From: Collybia mongolica
Taxonomy: Eukaryota > Basidiomycota > Agaricomycetes > Agaricales > Clitocybaceae
Direction: 5' to 3'
Length of the DNA: 64,000 nt
Assembly: GCA_013420905.1 (NCBI GenBank)
Contig: JAAXNY010000011.1
Coordinates: forward strand, 496,001-560,000
Below are positions 46,263 through 56,702 of this stretch, one piece after another. The first letter of the stretch is position 1, and each line of letters starts with the position of its first letter. The notes beneath the pieces were generated by a model, which had not been told where the DNA came from, did no database searches, and saw only the letters and a program-made list of their open reading frames with translations. Both the position numbers and the translations under genes were made by a program.

Positions 46263-48626
46263 CCGAACTCAAAACAGGCGATTCCTACTGTTCGTGTGTT
46301 GATTGTTAGGTTTGGTGTGTGTGTGTAAGGGATTACATTTCATAGCATCAGCGCACTTATAGCCCAGGAGCCCCCTTTCACCGGGATCATGTACACTAAA
46401 TAAGCATTCAGATTGTTGTCGTGTATTTGGTATACTTATGTGGTGGAATAGATCATGTGACATGTGTCAATAAATAGAGAAATCAATCTAATTTGTATTT
46501 CAGGTAAATATAGTGTAGTTGTTGATTATTCCAATGTTTAGTGTAATTTCCCACAAGGGTCATGTTTGGTCAGGGTCATTGTTGTTATAAGATGTTTGTT
46601 CACCCCTGGCATAACACACAGACCTTCAAAACTAGCTGAATCTGGACATTTCTGATATTTCGCTCAAAATAGACCGTGGGAAAAATATGCTCAACAAGGA
46701 AATTGTAGAGCCATGTTTGTACATTCCAAACATATAAAAACAAAGTTGATAGCTTTACTGGTTATGGAGAAAATCACAAAATAAACTTTGAAATGTGACA
46801 CTTTGAAATATTAGATATGCATAATTTTAATGGCATCATCAAAAGCATTATGTAAGCATCCCAAATACATGCAAATTATGTCGCAATACTTTGTATTTGT
46901 GGAGAAATGCTGTAAAAAGCCATAAGAGAAGAAAAAACCCATTATGGAAATATTTTCCTGTGGTGTTGAAATATGAATGAATGAATCACCTTTTTGCCCG
47001 AAAACTGGGTTGATAAAGAACTCGTAATATGCTGGCCCACAGGGTTGGCCCCAGGTTGACCCAGGTCCGTGAGGTCCTGGCCTAGACCAGGGACAGTCTA
47101 ATCAGTCCATCCATCTATCAGGGCAATTCACTACAGTTCATATTACCATAAGATAGGTGACAGTTATATCCAACATCTTATGTAATGCACTTTCCAATGG
47201 CCAAATCTAGAGCCTAACAACCAAACTTTTTTGTGATACATAGGTACAAATGCTTTTTTGAAGAATTATATGTATCTTGTTAGTTATTAACTACATTTTC
47301 ACATACTCTCTGATAGTAACATTGAAGCTGTGAGGTAAAGTACAATGGCCATGGTACTTTTTGTTAGCCCAAACAGCCTGTGCTCCCAAAAGGCCTTGTG
47401 CATAGGTCAAGATGAATTGCACCAACCTGTTTGCATAGCTACAACAACTGATGGGAATAGTATGGGTAGAATGAGAATTACAGTAGTGGACAACCAAAAC
47501 CTGCTAATTTGCTAGCAGGCAGAGATTTTTTTTGGCCTGAAGCTCATCTCAAAATTGAACTTGCAGCCCCCAATAATGCCTGAAAAAGACCTCAGCTTAA
47601 TTTTCCCATGGTTTTGAGGGGCAGCCACATTTTGGACAAAATTTACACTATACATGGGCTCTGAACCAAATTTCCTGCTTGGATTGTGCTTTGCATGCCT
47701 TCATCACACTCTTGGAGACTCCTCTGTGACTCTTCTGCTTGCAAGTTTGTGGGTTGGACATTTTGTTTGGGGTAGAGGTCAGTAAAGAAGTGTTGATAGT
47801 CATCATAGTAAATGGAGATATGGTAGATGGAGTGGATATAGATGGAGTGGATAGAGTTGGAGTGGATAGAGTAGAAGAGGTGGAGTCATCAGAGAAGTTT
47901 GAAGTAATGGTTGGGTTGGTTGTGATGAGGGTGTGAACTGGGTTGTAAAGAATGAACTCAATTTCTGAGATGAGTGATGAGTTGCATGGTTGGTAGACTG
48001 TCTGCAGTCTGGGCCAGGACCTCACAAACCTGGGTCAACCTGGGGCCAACCCTGTGGGTATGAGTGGACCAGCCCCTTTGGACAGGGCCAGGGCCACTGT
48101 GAGTACTGGCCTGGCCCCCAGGTTGGACCTGGCCAGCCTTATATATTGGCAGGTGGTGAAATTGCTACCAAATGGTAGGGGTAAATGGTGGGGGAATAGA
48201 GAATGCAAGATCAAACCTCAAAAAATAATAACTCTTGTCAAAATTATTAGTTATCAATGATTTTTGATCAAATTCCTGATGTCCTCCAGCAGCTTCAGAG
48301 CAGAAACTGGTATTACTTCTCTGATGATCCAGAGTCCAAGGACTGAAAACACTAGGATAATTCATTAGGAGATAGTTGTAATCACTTGATAGATGTTAAT
48401 TATGGTATGTATCAGTGTAGACATCTTTCCAGACTATTAAACAATTCTTTTTTTTTACAACTGGACCTGGACTGACCTGGCCCGACCCTGACCCCCTATT
48501 AGAGGGCCAGGTCCAACAAAGAGGTGGACTGGCCCTCGGGGCCAGGGCCAGGTCCAGCAAAAATAGGGTGGATCTGGCTGGACTGGACCGGTCTGTAGAC
48601 AGTCTAATGGTTGGACTACTGTGTTT
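46263..48626. repeat. CpG-poor repeat DNA rich in ggcctgg/ccaggcc words
   Basis: No gene supported. GGACCTGG/CCAGGTCC-rich blocks occur near 47,030-47,095, 48,000-48,130 and 48,470-48,600. A gagtggata-type short tandem repeat lies near 47,830-47,880 (period about 15). Confidence 0.5.
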
Positions 48627-48710
48627 GGAGTAGGGTTCCAGAAGAAACCCCTTATTTATTAACATCATAGTTTACATGTTACTAACATGTTAGTTACTAA
48701 CTCACATCAG
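48627..48710. repeat. Short repeat related in inverted orientation to 55,780-55,905
   Basis: gtagggttccagaagaaac (from about 48,632) and acatgttactaacatgttag (from about 48,674) correspond in reverse complement to sequence around 55,880-55,905 and 55,785-55,815. The pair brackets the Plavaka composite. They could be outer inverted repeats or two copies of one small MITE. Confidence 0.5.
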
Positions 48711-48858
48711 TAAGATCACAAATTTCTTGCGGACATTTCAGCACTTTTCGGCACTTTTCAGCTTGTCAGCAAGCTTGCAAGTGCAGACAAGTCTAACAAG
48801 TCTACAAGATGACAAGTCTACAATGCGAAAAGTAATAAATATCAATGTATACATTTGG

Positions 48859-50092
48859 TTATGACTCAGATAGAAACTCGTGAGTATGATGATCAATTAC
48901 TCTATTGACAAAAAATGCATGATAAGCATCGAGCAAATCCAAGAAATGAAGATCTTCTGGTATGAATGAGGATCCATAGACTGGGAGAAGGTGTGCTGCC
49001 CGTGCAATACAGTTAAGGTGAACAACAGCAAGGGTGCGATGTCCATTGCCTGCAAATTCTGGTTGTACCACCCACATGCCTGTATCTTCATCCAGTTCAT
49101 CTCCTGGAACAAACCAATTAATGAGTGCACAAGGGTACAACTGGTCCCCAAACAAAAAAGAGAAGAAAAGTAATGCTTGTCCAATGGCCATGCCTCGCAT
49201 CCCTTCTAAATCTGGATCAGTCACAACAAAAACAGTATCCCATCATTCATATTCGCCACACCAATTTGGGTTGGAATGGATGCGTTCACAGTACATCCCA
49301 CCAGCACCACAAAGATCACTTGGTGCATAGAATCAGGCAACAGCAGAGTGATAGATGGAAAATTGACCCCAAGGGTTTGGGCAGTCATCAAGTGAGACAT
49401 TTTCAGATGGAATCTCAGAGTTGGGGTAGTGTTGATTGTAGAGGAAGCAACGCAACACTTCCGGGAAGCGGGGTTGGTTGATATGGTTTGCAAGATCATG
49501 TAGAGACTTCAGGTACCCTTGAGCTGACAAGGCATAGTCATTATCTCGGATAGATCTATGAATGATCTCCACATACCAGCAGTTCGAGCTAGCTTGATGG
49601 AGGACAATGCCTTGGGACCTGGGTCCTGGCTGTTGTCATCATCCTCATCATCAACAAGAGCTACAGATGCCCTTGGCTGTGGCTCTTCACCTCTGAGAAT
49701 CATTGCAGTGTACGATGCCGTCATGCCTTCCATCATTCCAAGCTTGGTAAACACCCCCCATATAACTACCAGCTTATCCATTTGTACATTTGTTTGTAAC
49801 ATCTGCATAAGAGCCTTGAAACAGCTTGAGCGCCGCCAAGGTTCCTTCACAGCTTTGATATGCTTCGATTCCGTAATGGATGAACATAACCCGTTTGGAG
49901 ATCCAAAAAGTTGGATGGAACGAATGTAGTGCTTCAGAGAATGTTGTCTCGGAAGAGATATATGGTCTCCTTTAACACCAGCAGTGCCAACAAATGCTTC
50001 TCAATATAGATGGAACCAATCCAGTGCATCCTTCATCCTATCAAGGTCATGTGAAGTGATAGTGTTACATCTTGCAATGTAGCAGAAGTCCA
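48859..50092 (-). pseudogene. Plavaka-type transposase, C-terminal half
   Basis: Begins LDFCYIARCNTITSHDLDRM immediately inside the breakpoint and continues ISLPRQHSLKHYIRSIQLFG, LCSSITESKHIKAVKEPWRR, LKSLHDLANHINQPRFPEVL, then FVVTDPDLEGMRGMAIGQAL and VVHLNCIARAAHLLPVYGSS, ending HHTHEFLSES at 48,859. These are the standard downstream blocks of Agaricomycete Plavaka transposases (PF18759 family). Three in-frame TGA codons (50,001-50,003; 49,333-49,335; 49,243-49,245) lie where relatives have Arg, so they fit CGA to TGA. The matching N-terminal half is on the other strand at 51,035-53,012. Confidence 0.85.
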
Positions 50093-50856
50093 AGCTGGCC
50101 ATCACTTTCTTTTTCCCTTCCTTGATGGTCTGCTTGACGGTGTCAACAGCTGCCCGAGTCTCTCCTTTGGCTGGCTTTTTTTTCCTCTGTTCTATCAGGT
50201 TAGTCCCCCGATGTTGGATCATACAACTGTGAACTTACCAACAATTGCTTAGCTGGTGCTTTCTTTGGCGTGTTCTCCTCACTTGGATTCCTTTCGATAT
50301 CAGTGTCCACATTACCACCTTCCATGGCTTCTTGATTGTCAAATGGGCCTGTGTTGTTATTGCCATCCATGCCCCCATCAGCATACTTCACCGCGGATTG
50401 CGCTTTGACTTCGTCCTCTAGTTCCTGCACTATTTCCATCTCAGCAAGCTTCTGGATCTTCAGCCTATTCAACTCCTCTAGTTCAAGTCACATCTTTTCC
50501 TTGCGCTGGGCAACTGCAGTCACCTCAGCAGTTGTCTGCTTTGCTTGAGGCATGTCTGGACCTGCAGGGTTGTTGTTATGGGCAGTGCATGCAGGCTGGG
50601 GCACTTGGGGAGCAACAGCTTTACAAGCCTTCATTAGCTTGGGTGGTGGCGGCGTAGATGGCATATCAATGTCAGTATCACCAGCATCTGTTGCTGGATC
50701 TGTGAGGGCCGAGTTTAACTGAGTTTTGGATATGGCTTTAGCTTTAACCAGATGGTCACGTTTGCATTTCAGTGCAGGTCCTCCCAACGGTCCGCCATTG
50801 GTTTTCTGTTCCTTTATATCTGCTATTGCATATGTGCATTTGAGGGGCTTAGGCAT
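50093..50856 (-). pseudogene. Plavaka-associated accessory gene, N-terminal half
   Basis: ATG at 50,854-50,856 (MPKPLKCTYAIADIKEQKTN). The frame runs through a Pro/Lys-rich low-complexity region, then TTAEVTAVAQRKEKM*LELEELNRLK and a coiled coil ending KQTIKEGKKKVMAS at the breakpoint. TGA at 50,488-50,490 sits where an Arg codon is expected. I recall proteins of this type next to Plavaka transposases in Agaricomycetes; their function is not known to me. The second half is at 53,013-54,404 on the plus strand. Confidence 0.7.
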
Positions 50857-51034
50857 GGAAATGTGTTTTTTTTGGGGGGTGACGTGTTTGACAGGTGAGT
50901 TGGCCGGATTGGGTGATGTTGTGAAATTAGAGCTGATGAATACTGTAGTCCAGTGTTGTATTTGTTTGTGTTGTTGTTGAGGAAGGACTTAGAGAGTTTT
51001 TCTCAACAGCCACGCGTCATTCAATTCTTGCCTG
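50857..51034. promoter_or_regulatory. Divergent promoter region of the Plavaka element
   Basis: 178 bases separate the two divergent ATG codons. The segment has poly-T (tttttttgggggg near 50,867-50,880) and no clear TATA. It lies in the inverted middle of the element, so both halves still share it. Confidence 0.5.
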
Positions 51035-53012
51035 ATGGCCAACATTTTTGGAGCTTTGTCGCACACCTCGTACACCTGTCCAACCTGCTTTTTGAAATGC
51101 AGATCTCAAAGTGGCCTAACTAGACATCAGATCTCAGCACATAGAGAATTCACACTTGAATCTGAAGGTGATGATAACAAATGTTCAATGTTTAACTATC
51201 ATCCCAATTTAAATGGTAAATTTTGTTGACAATATCTTGGTGCATGCTGATGGTTTACTCATAAAGCAACTCCCTGCAATGAGCGCAGTGAATATTTACC
51301 TCCAAATACTCCTCCTACCCCTCCAGCTCCGGTTGTACCTGTTGACGGGGAATCCACTAATCCTTGGTGTCCATTTGACTCCCGAGCTGAATTCGACTTC
51401 GCATACTACCACTTTGTTGAAGTCCAAACCTCTGCTGCTAAGATTAACATGGCACTAGATTTGTGGGCAGCATCAGTCATGGAATATGGAGGCGACGCTC
51501 CATGGAAGAATGCCACTGAGCTGTATGGCACAATAGATGATATCCAACATGGCGATTCACCATGGAAGGTCTACAATGTCTGCTACAATGGTCCACTCCC
51601 TCAGGGCATGCCTCCAAAATGGATGACGCAAACCTACGAACTTTGTATGCATAATTCGTGGCAAGTACTTCATCATCAGCTTTCAACCTCAGACTTCAAG
51701 GACAAGATAAACATGACGCCATATCAACAATTTGACAAGACAGGTCAACATTCATGGTCAAACCTCATGTCTGCAGACTGGGCTTGGAAGCAGGCAGTAG
51801 GGCAAAAATCTTCTTCTCAGCATAAGGAACTAACCTGTTGTATTTGATGCAGGACACCATTGCTGAGGAACCTTCCAATCATGGTGCTATGTTTGTACCT
51901 ATTGTAGCTGGCAGTGACAAAACCACAGCGTCCGTTGCTATGGGACATCAGGAGTATCATCCTGTTTACATGTCACCGGGGAATCTGACAAATATTGCTC
52001 AACGTGCTCATGGCAACACAGTACTTCCAGCAGCCTTCCTTCCCATCCCAAAAAGTATGTTCTGTAACAATGGCCATCAGCTTGGTTTGACAAGTCTTTG
52101 TAGCTACCAAAAAGCACAGGAAAACAGTCAAATTTCAGATGTTCTGTCGACAAATGTATCATGCATCTCTTGCTTGCCTCTTCGAACCTTTGAAAGCAGG
52201 AATGACCACACCAGAAGTCGTCAAATGTCCTGACAGCCACTTTTGTCATGCCATATATGGTCTAGGGCCGTACATAGCAGATTATCCCAAGCAAGTTTGG
52301 CTAGCAGCTGTTGTCCAGGGCTGGTGTCCAAAGTTGGTGTTTCCTCCTCTTCCCAGAAAAGACTGAAATAAGAATAGGTGTGATGCACATCCCAACAACC
52401 TTGATGCACCTGGAGCACAATGTCAAACCAAAGCCATGACTAGTTTTCTTATCAGTGCCTGGGATCCGGGGACGCTATGGATGGATTTTGGTGTCCGCAC
52501 TGATGTCCTGGTAGGTACTTTTTCCATTCGCTTGATATATTTGTAAACTCACTTGTCTAGCCCTTCACTCATGGCTTCCCCTGGGCAGATATCCACGAAC
52601 TTCTATCCCCGGACCTCCTTCACCAGGTAATCAAAGGGACGTTTAAGGATCACTTGGTAATGTGGGTTTGTGAATATCTTCTGGAGCTCCACAGAGAGGC
52701 CCATGCACTTGAGATTATTGCTGATATTGATCATCGGTGAATCCCTTTTCTCTATAGTTTGATCTGCAAGCTTATTTTTCAATGTAGCATTTCAGCTGTA
52801 CCTCCATTCCCAGGATTACGCCGCTTTCCTGATGGCCAAGATTTTGCCCAATGGACAGGCAATGATTCAAAGGCGCTTATGAAGGTAAATTGTCACAAAT
52901 CAACTGTTGTAATGTCAAACTAATCAGATGTGTTTTGCACTAGGTATATCTTGCTGCAATTGCCAGGCATGTACCATCAGATATGGTGAAATGCCTCTCC
53001 GCTTTTCTGGAC
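51035..53012 (+). pseudogene. Plavaka-type transposase, N-terminal half
   Basis: ATG 51,035. A C2H2 zinc finger comes first (YTCPTCFLKCRSQSGLTRHQ then ISAH). Then the RNase-H-like part: NPWCPFDSRAEFDFAYYHFV, DWAWKQA, HGAMFVPIVAGSDKTTASVA, FCRQMYHASLACLFEPLKAG, YGLGPYIADYPKQVWLAAVV, GWCPKC, FPWADIHELLSPDLLHQVIK, GTFKDHLVMWVCEYLLE and FPGLRRFPDGQDFAQWTGND, ending MVKCLSAFLD at the TGGAC breakpoint (53,008-53,012). About seven introns, all GT-AG; no stop in this half. Family: Plavaka transposase. It cannot make a full protein because its C-terminal half was separated by the inversion. Confidence 0.85.
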
Positions 53013-54404
53013 AAAATGAGGTGCATATCCAATCAACAAAGCTCAATTCCCACAATGTCAAACTTGGTATCTAATCGATCATCTCTGATCTCATGACTCA
53101 GCACTGCAAAGCAGAAGCCTGCATTCCCCTCAGGCCTTGTAGCAAACTAGCAGACAAAGACCAAATGCAAGGCGGACACGTCAACAACCCATCAAGAGGT
53201 TGACGGATTTGAGCTTGGCAGTCTAAACAATGATGACATTTCGTTGAAGAAACCCTCATTCCAGGAAAAAGGGCGTGCCAAGAGCCCCAAGAATGATGTT
53301 TGTTCTCATGTGGTATCTAAAATTGTGCAACTAACAGGTATTTAAAGACTGTTATCATTGAAAGTGATGGAGACGAAGATGAAATCCCTGCAACCAAACG
53401 TTTGGCCCGACCCAAACCCGTTCCCCAGAGGCCTGCGACGAAATCAAATGCAACACAGCAGCCAGCATCTTCCAAGGTCAAGTCAGAACTAGTGGTTGTC
53501 AAAAAGGCAAAGAGCAAAGCACCAATCTCAGTCGCTTTGACAGCTTTGTCCACTGAAGGGATCACATCATCTGTTGATGCTTGCGGTCTACCTCTGTTCG
53601 CTCATGCTGCATGGGCGACACAATTCCTGCTGACACTCAACAGCTATCTTGGTTCAGTCAAATCCCCTTGGGAGCTTTCTGGCACAGGATCTAATATCGT
53701 GAATACCATCCAAAATATTGTAGACATTGTTTATCCAGATTCCGGATTCGAGGTCAGTTTCGGAGACAAGATCCTCAAAATGGTATGTAGTTCCTAGTCG
53801 CTTCCTTAAATCCACAGATTAATGTTTTTTATAGGCGAAGGATTGTATGAACGACAGGCAAACATATTTTGGTCATCAGGCACTCAAAATTGTGACGCAA
53901 TTTTTCGAAACTGAACCCTACAAGGATAATCCCAAGGCGATCGCCAAGTATGCTCGATGGGCAATAAAGGCTGATGGTCCAGCCATCTGGGAAACACCTA
54001 CACCCATCAATTGCACCATCCCTCCCACCCATCCTGATTACATTGTAAGCTTAGCTTAATACCTTGACCATTCAGCCTTAAATCCTCCCGCTTCCAGCCT
54101 CCAATCAATATCTTCAAGTCTGAGTTCATGATCTCACTCCTCACTCCATTCATCAAATGTTGCTCGGGCTCATGCCATGACTTCAGCCATCCCCAAGGTG
54201 CTGTTGGCCTAGCAGTAGTAGTTGTTAGTACTTGATATTAATCAATGTCCGCACCTCATTTTGATGTCATTATAGCTCAACCATGCATTCAATATGTTTA
54301 CCACTGGTAAACATGTCAAACAAGACCAGTTCTCTCGCAAGAAGGTCGGAGACCTGACAGACAACTGGATTGAAAATCCAAAGAATCTCATGGAACACCG
54401 CTAG
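53013..54404 (+). pseudogene. Plavaka-associated accessory gene, C-terminal half
   Basis: Starts in the middle of an exon (DKMR), then an intron from 53,021 to about 53,100, then AKQKPAFPSGLVAN*QTKTKC: TAG at 53,148-53,150 where Trp (TGG) is expected. Further exons carry TVIIESDGDEDEIPATKRLA, AAWATQFLLTLNSYLGSVKS, IQNIVDIVYPDSGFEVSFGD, ALKIVTQFFETEPYKDNPKA, ARWAIKADGPAIWETPTPIN, then PPINIFKSEFMISLLTPFIK and FNMFTTGKHVKQDQFSRKKV, with stop at 54,404. It completes the gene whose start is at 50,856 on the minus strand. Confidence 0.7.
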
Positions 54405-54551
54405 AATTGGATTTTGAGCAAATGTGGGGCACAGGTCAAACAAGAGCAGAAGGTACCGATTTTGAATGCCCCAGCAATGGCACAAAGGCGTTGCAACATC
54501 TATGTGCCCAGTAGCCCGACAAAGTCATCTGATGAATAGACCACCCTCGGT

Positions 54552-54790
54552 ATGCTGTTTCATTCTTCTACTGCCGCTTTTTGTTCATTTACCGCCCATT
54601 CAAGTTATTTCGTTGGTTCATCACTCCTCCTCTCATTCATTTATCACCGCTCATCTCATTCTTCCACCACCCATTGTTTTGTTTGTCTACCGCCACTCAT
54701 TTCATGTTTCATTGCTCTACCGCCCCTCGTTTTGTGTTTCCTTCCTCTGCCGCCTGTCATCCCGTGCTTCTGCCCCCCACCATCTCAGCA
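54552..54790. repeat. Degenerate minisatellite, period about 26-30 bp
   Basis: Units of the type (c/t)(a/g)ccgcc..tcattt..tgtttc..ctc repeat about eight times, with a strong T/C strand bias. It lies in the 3' part of the Plavaka element and gives long but meaningless ORFs. Confidence 0.6.
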
Positions 54791-55939
54791 ACATGCCTAT
54801 CAGACCAGGTCAATATCACATTGCATTACTGTGGCTTTAGTCCCCTTGTTCCATTCTTCTGCCGCTCCCCGTCTCATTCTTCTACTCCCGCTGTCACAGT
54901 AATACACCTAGACCATTTTAATAAGAATCCCAGTCTTTCTTTGCAGTACTTCCATTTTCTACCATTCTTTCACTCGTTCTACCAGTTTGCAACCCGAAAT
55001 TCACCCATTAATCTCGTTTTAACCCCTTTCTAATGCTCGTGTTTTTTTTATTACAAATAACACTGTAGCTTTTGAAGTTTTGAGCTTTTGTGCTTGTGGA
55101 CTTGTGGACTTTAGTACTTTTCGTACGAAATCAAACCAGACTTGCAGAAATTTGGACATAGCTTGTCGACTTGCCACTTTCTCACTTTCACAACTTGTAC
55201 AAGCCCGAAAAGAAAATTGTTAATTACTGGTGCACTCAAAAGGGTATGTTAAATATTGTTAATTAAAAAGCAGTCTCACAGATCATTTGAACCTATTGAT
55301 TCCTATTGATGATTAATCACTAACCATCCCCCCACACACTGCTACCTCAGGACTGCATGGTAATGGCATAATCCCACTTTTTGCTCAGTTTATCTGGACA
55401 GTTTTGGGCAACTTTGGGTGATTTGATCCAGATTTTTCACCTAGCCTCTAAAAGATTATTGGAAAATTATGGAAATCACAAATTTTCTCATATTGCTCTA
55501 ATACTATGACCTAACATCGTCATCATCATGGCTTTCTGCCTCATGCATAGTCTTACAAGCTCTAAAAACCTTACTTGACTGATCTTACATCTCCAATTTT
55601 TGTTAATATGTTCTCAACGAGTTCAGGAGAGGTTAATATCACTCAGAAGAAAGTAAAAGGGCCGGATATAGCACAGGAAGATGAAGGGGAAGGGCCTAAC
55701 TAGGATTGGTAGGGGGAGGGATTTTTTCACAATTATTGACAATTATTAACAGTGTTAAATAACATTTCTAACAATTTTTAGCATGTTACTAACATGGATG
55801 TTAGTAACATGTTATTAACGTCTGTGAATAACCCCCTCCAAAGCTGCCATGTTAGTAACCTGTTAGTTACTAACCTCGGAGTTTCTTCCTGAACCCTAGT
55901 TTGGAGGCGGCGATATGCTCTTTAGCATAACCGATTTAC
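54791..55939. other. 3' end and right flank of the Plavaka element, no gene
   Basis: 55,070-55,210 carries repeated acttgtgg/gacttg/cttttcg words. Similar words occur at 48,735-48,830 on the other side (cacttttcggcacttttcag, acaagtctacaag), so these look like the subterminal repeats of the element. An exact terminal repeat and target duplication were not found. 55,740-55,905 is AT-rich with palindromic gttactaac/gttagtaac words. Confidence 0.5.
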
Positions 55940-56702
55940 AGTCAGCTAATCCCTCATGAGCGAGCTCATAAGTTTTACCTGGACATAGCATCTGCAACTC
56001 TCAGTTATACCGCTGTTGTCTGGTTTGGGCATCATAATTATACCTTTACTCATAAACTCTGCCACCGAGGGTGAGTCAACTTTCCCGCAACCCCAATTTC
56101 ATTCAATACACTAACATTCAACCTGCACAGCTTGTGGCCCAGCGCTGATCGACCTTTTCTTCACCATCAAACCTACAGCTCCTCAAGCCCATAGAAGCCA
56201 TAGTACCAATCGGAACCACTGGATTTGCCATGTTTCTGTGCTTAAACGCCTTTGTCTCTACGCTCATCTGGCACCATTCCCGCAAAATAAAAAATTCTTG
56301 GTATCTGATCATTCGCTCAACCGCGCACCTTCGATCGTTGTGGAATCAGGTCCTCTGTCCCTCACGGTCTGAATCGTGTTCGTAGTTCTCTTTGCCATCA
56401 AGCACCCTGCACAGGCAATCATTGCGCATATGGCTACCCAGACATACATTCGTCCTCCCGGCCGTGGTCTTTTGATTTGTTCAATAGCTCGTTTGTTTCT
56501 CTTTAATATACAGGGAACATTACCGACACTTATTATCGCCCGAGTTGGCATTGGATCCTCCTACGAACAGACCCCCATACCCAACTCATCCTTCCGGTTT
56601 TACAGCGTCAAGCAACGATCGGGGATCAATCACACCACAGCCTTCATATCTGTTGGTGACAGCGACATGGAGATAGGCTCCCCTCAAAAGGCTGTTCTCT
56701 GA
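55940..56702 (+). pseudogene. Relic of an Agaricomycete multi-membrane-segment protein gene
   Basis: HKFYLDIASATLSYTAVVWF then GHHNYTFTHKLCHR (about 55,967-56,070) is the conserved first helix region of a large Agaricomycete family of seven-helix proteins, followed by a good donor at 56,070. Later parts read FAMFLCLNAFVSTLIWHHSR, then in a shifted frame IVVESGPLSLTV*IVFVVLFAIKHPAQAI and PTLIIARVGIGSSYEQTPIP up to 56,702. Central helices are missing, the frame shifts once, one TGA interrupts (about 56,370), and a donor is lost near 56,440. So it is non-functional. Confidence 0.55.

Larger units (their letters stand above)
44662..48309. mobile_element. 3.6-kb segment bounded by ~249-bp inverted repeats
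   Basis: 44,662-44,910 (cagtttctgttctgaagctg ... ggggctggtccactca) is matched in reverse complement at 48,061-48,309. Inside, a second inverted pair of about 55 bp occurs (47,037-47,090 and 48,005-48,058, cccacagggttggccccagg...). There is no transposase gene. The interior holds an LTR-like CpG-rich insertion (45.2-46.3 kb) between CpG-poor flanks. It is likely a non-autonomous long-TIR element, or two diverged copies of one repeat in inverted orientation. Confidence 0.65.

Noticed and set aside
54581..55033. 150-codon ORF with His/Phe/Pro-rich repeats
   Set aside because: It is the translation of a pyrimidine-rich minisatellite and overlaps other open frames; no start context or homolog pattern.
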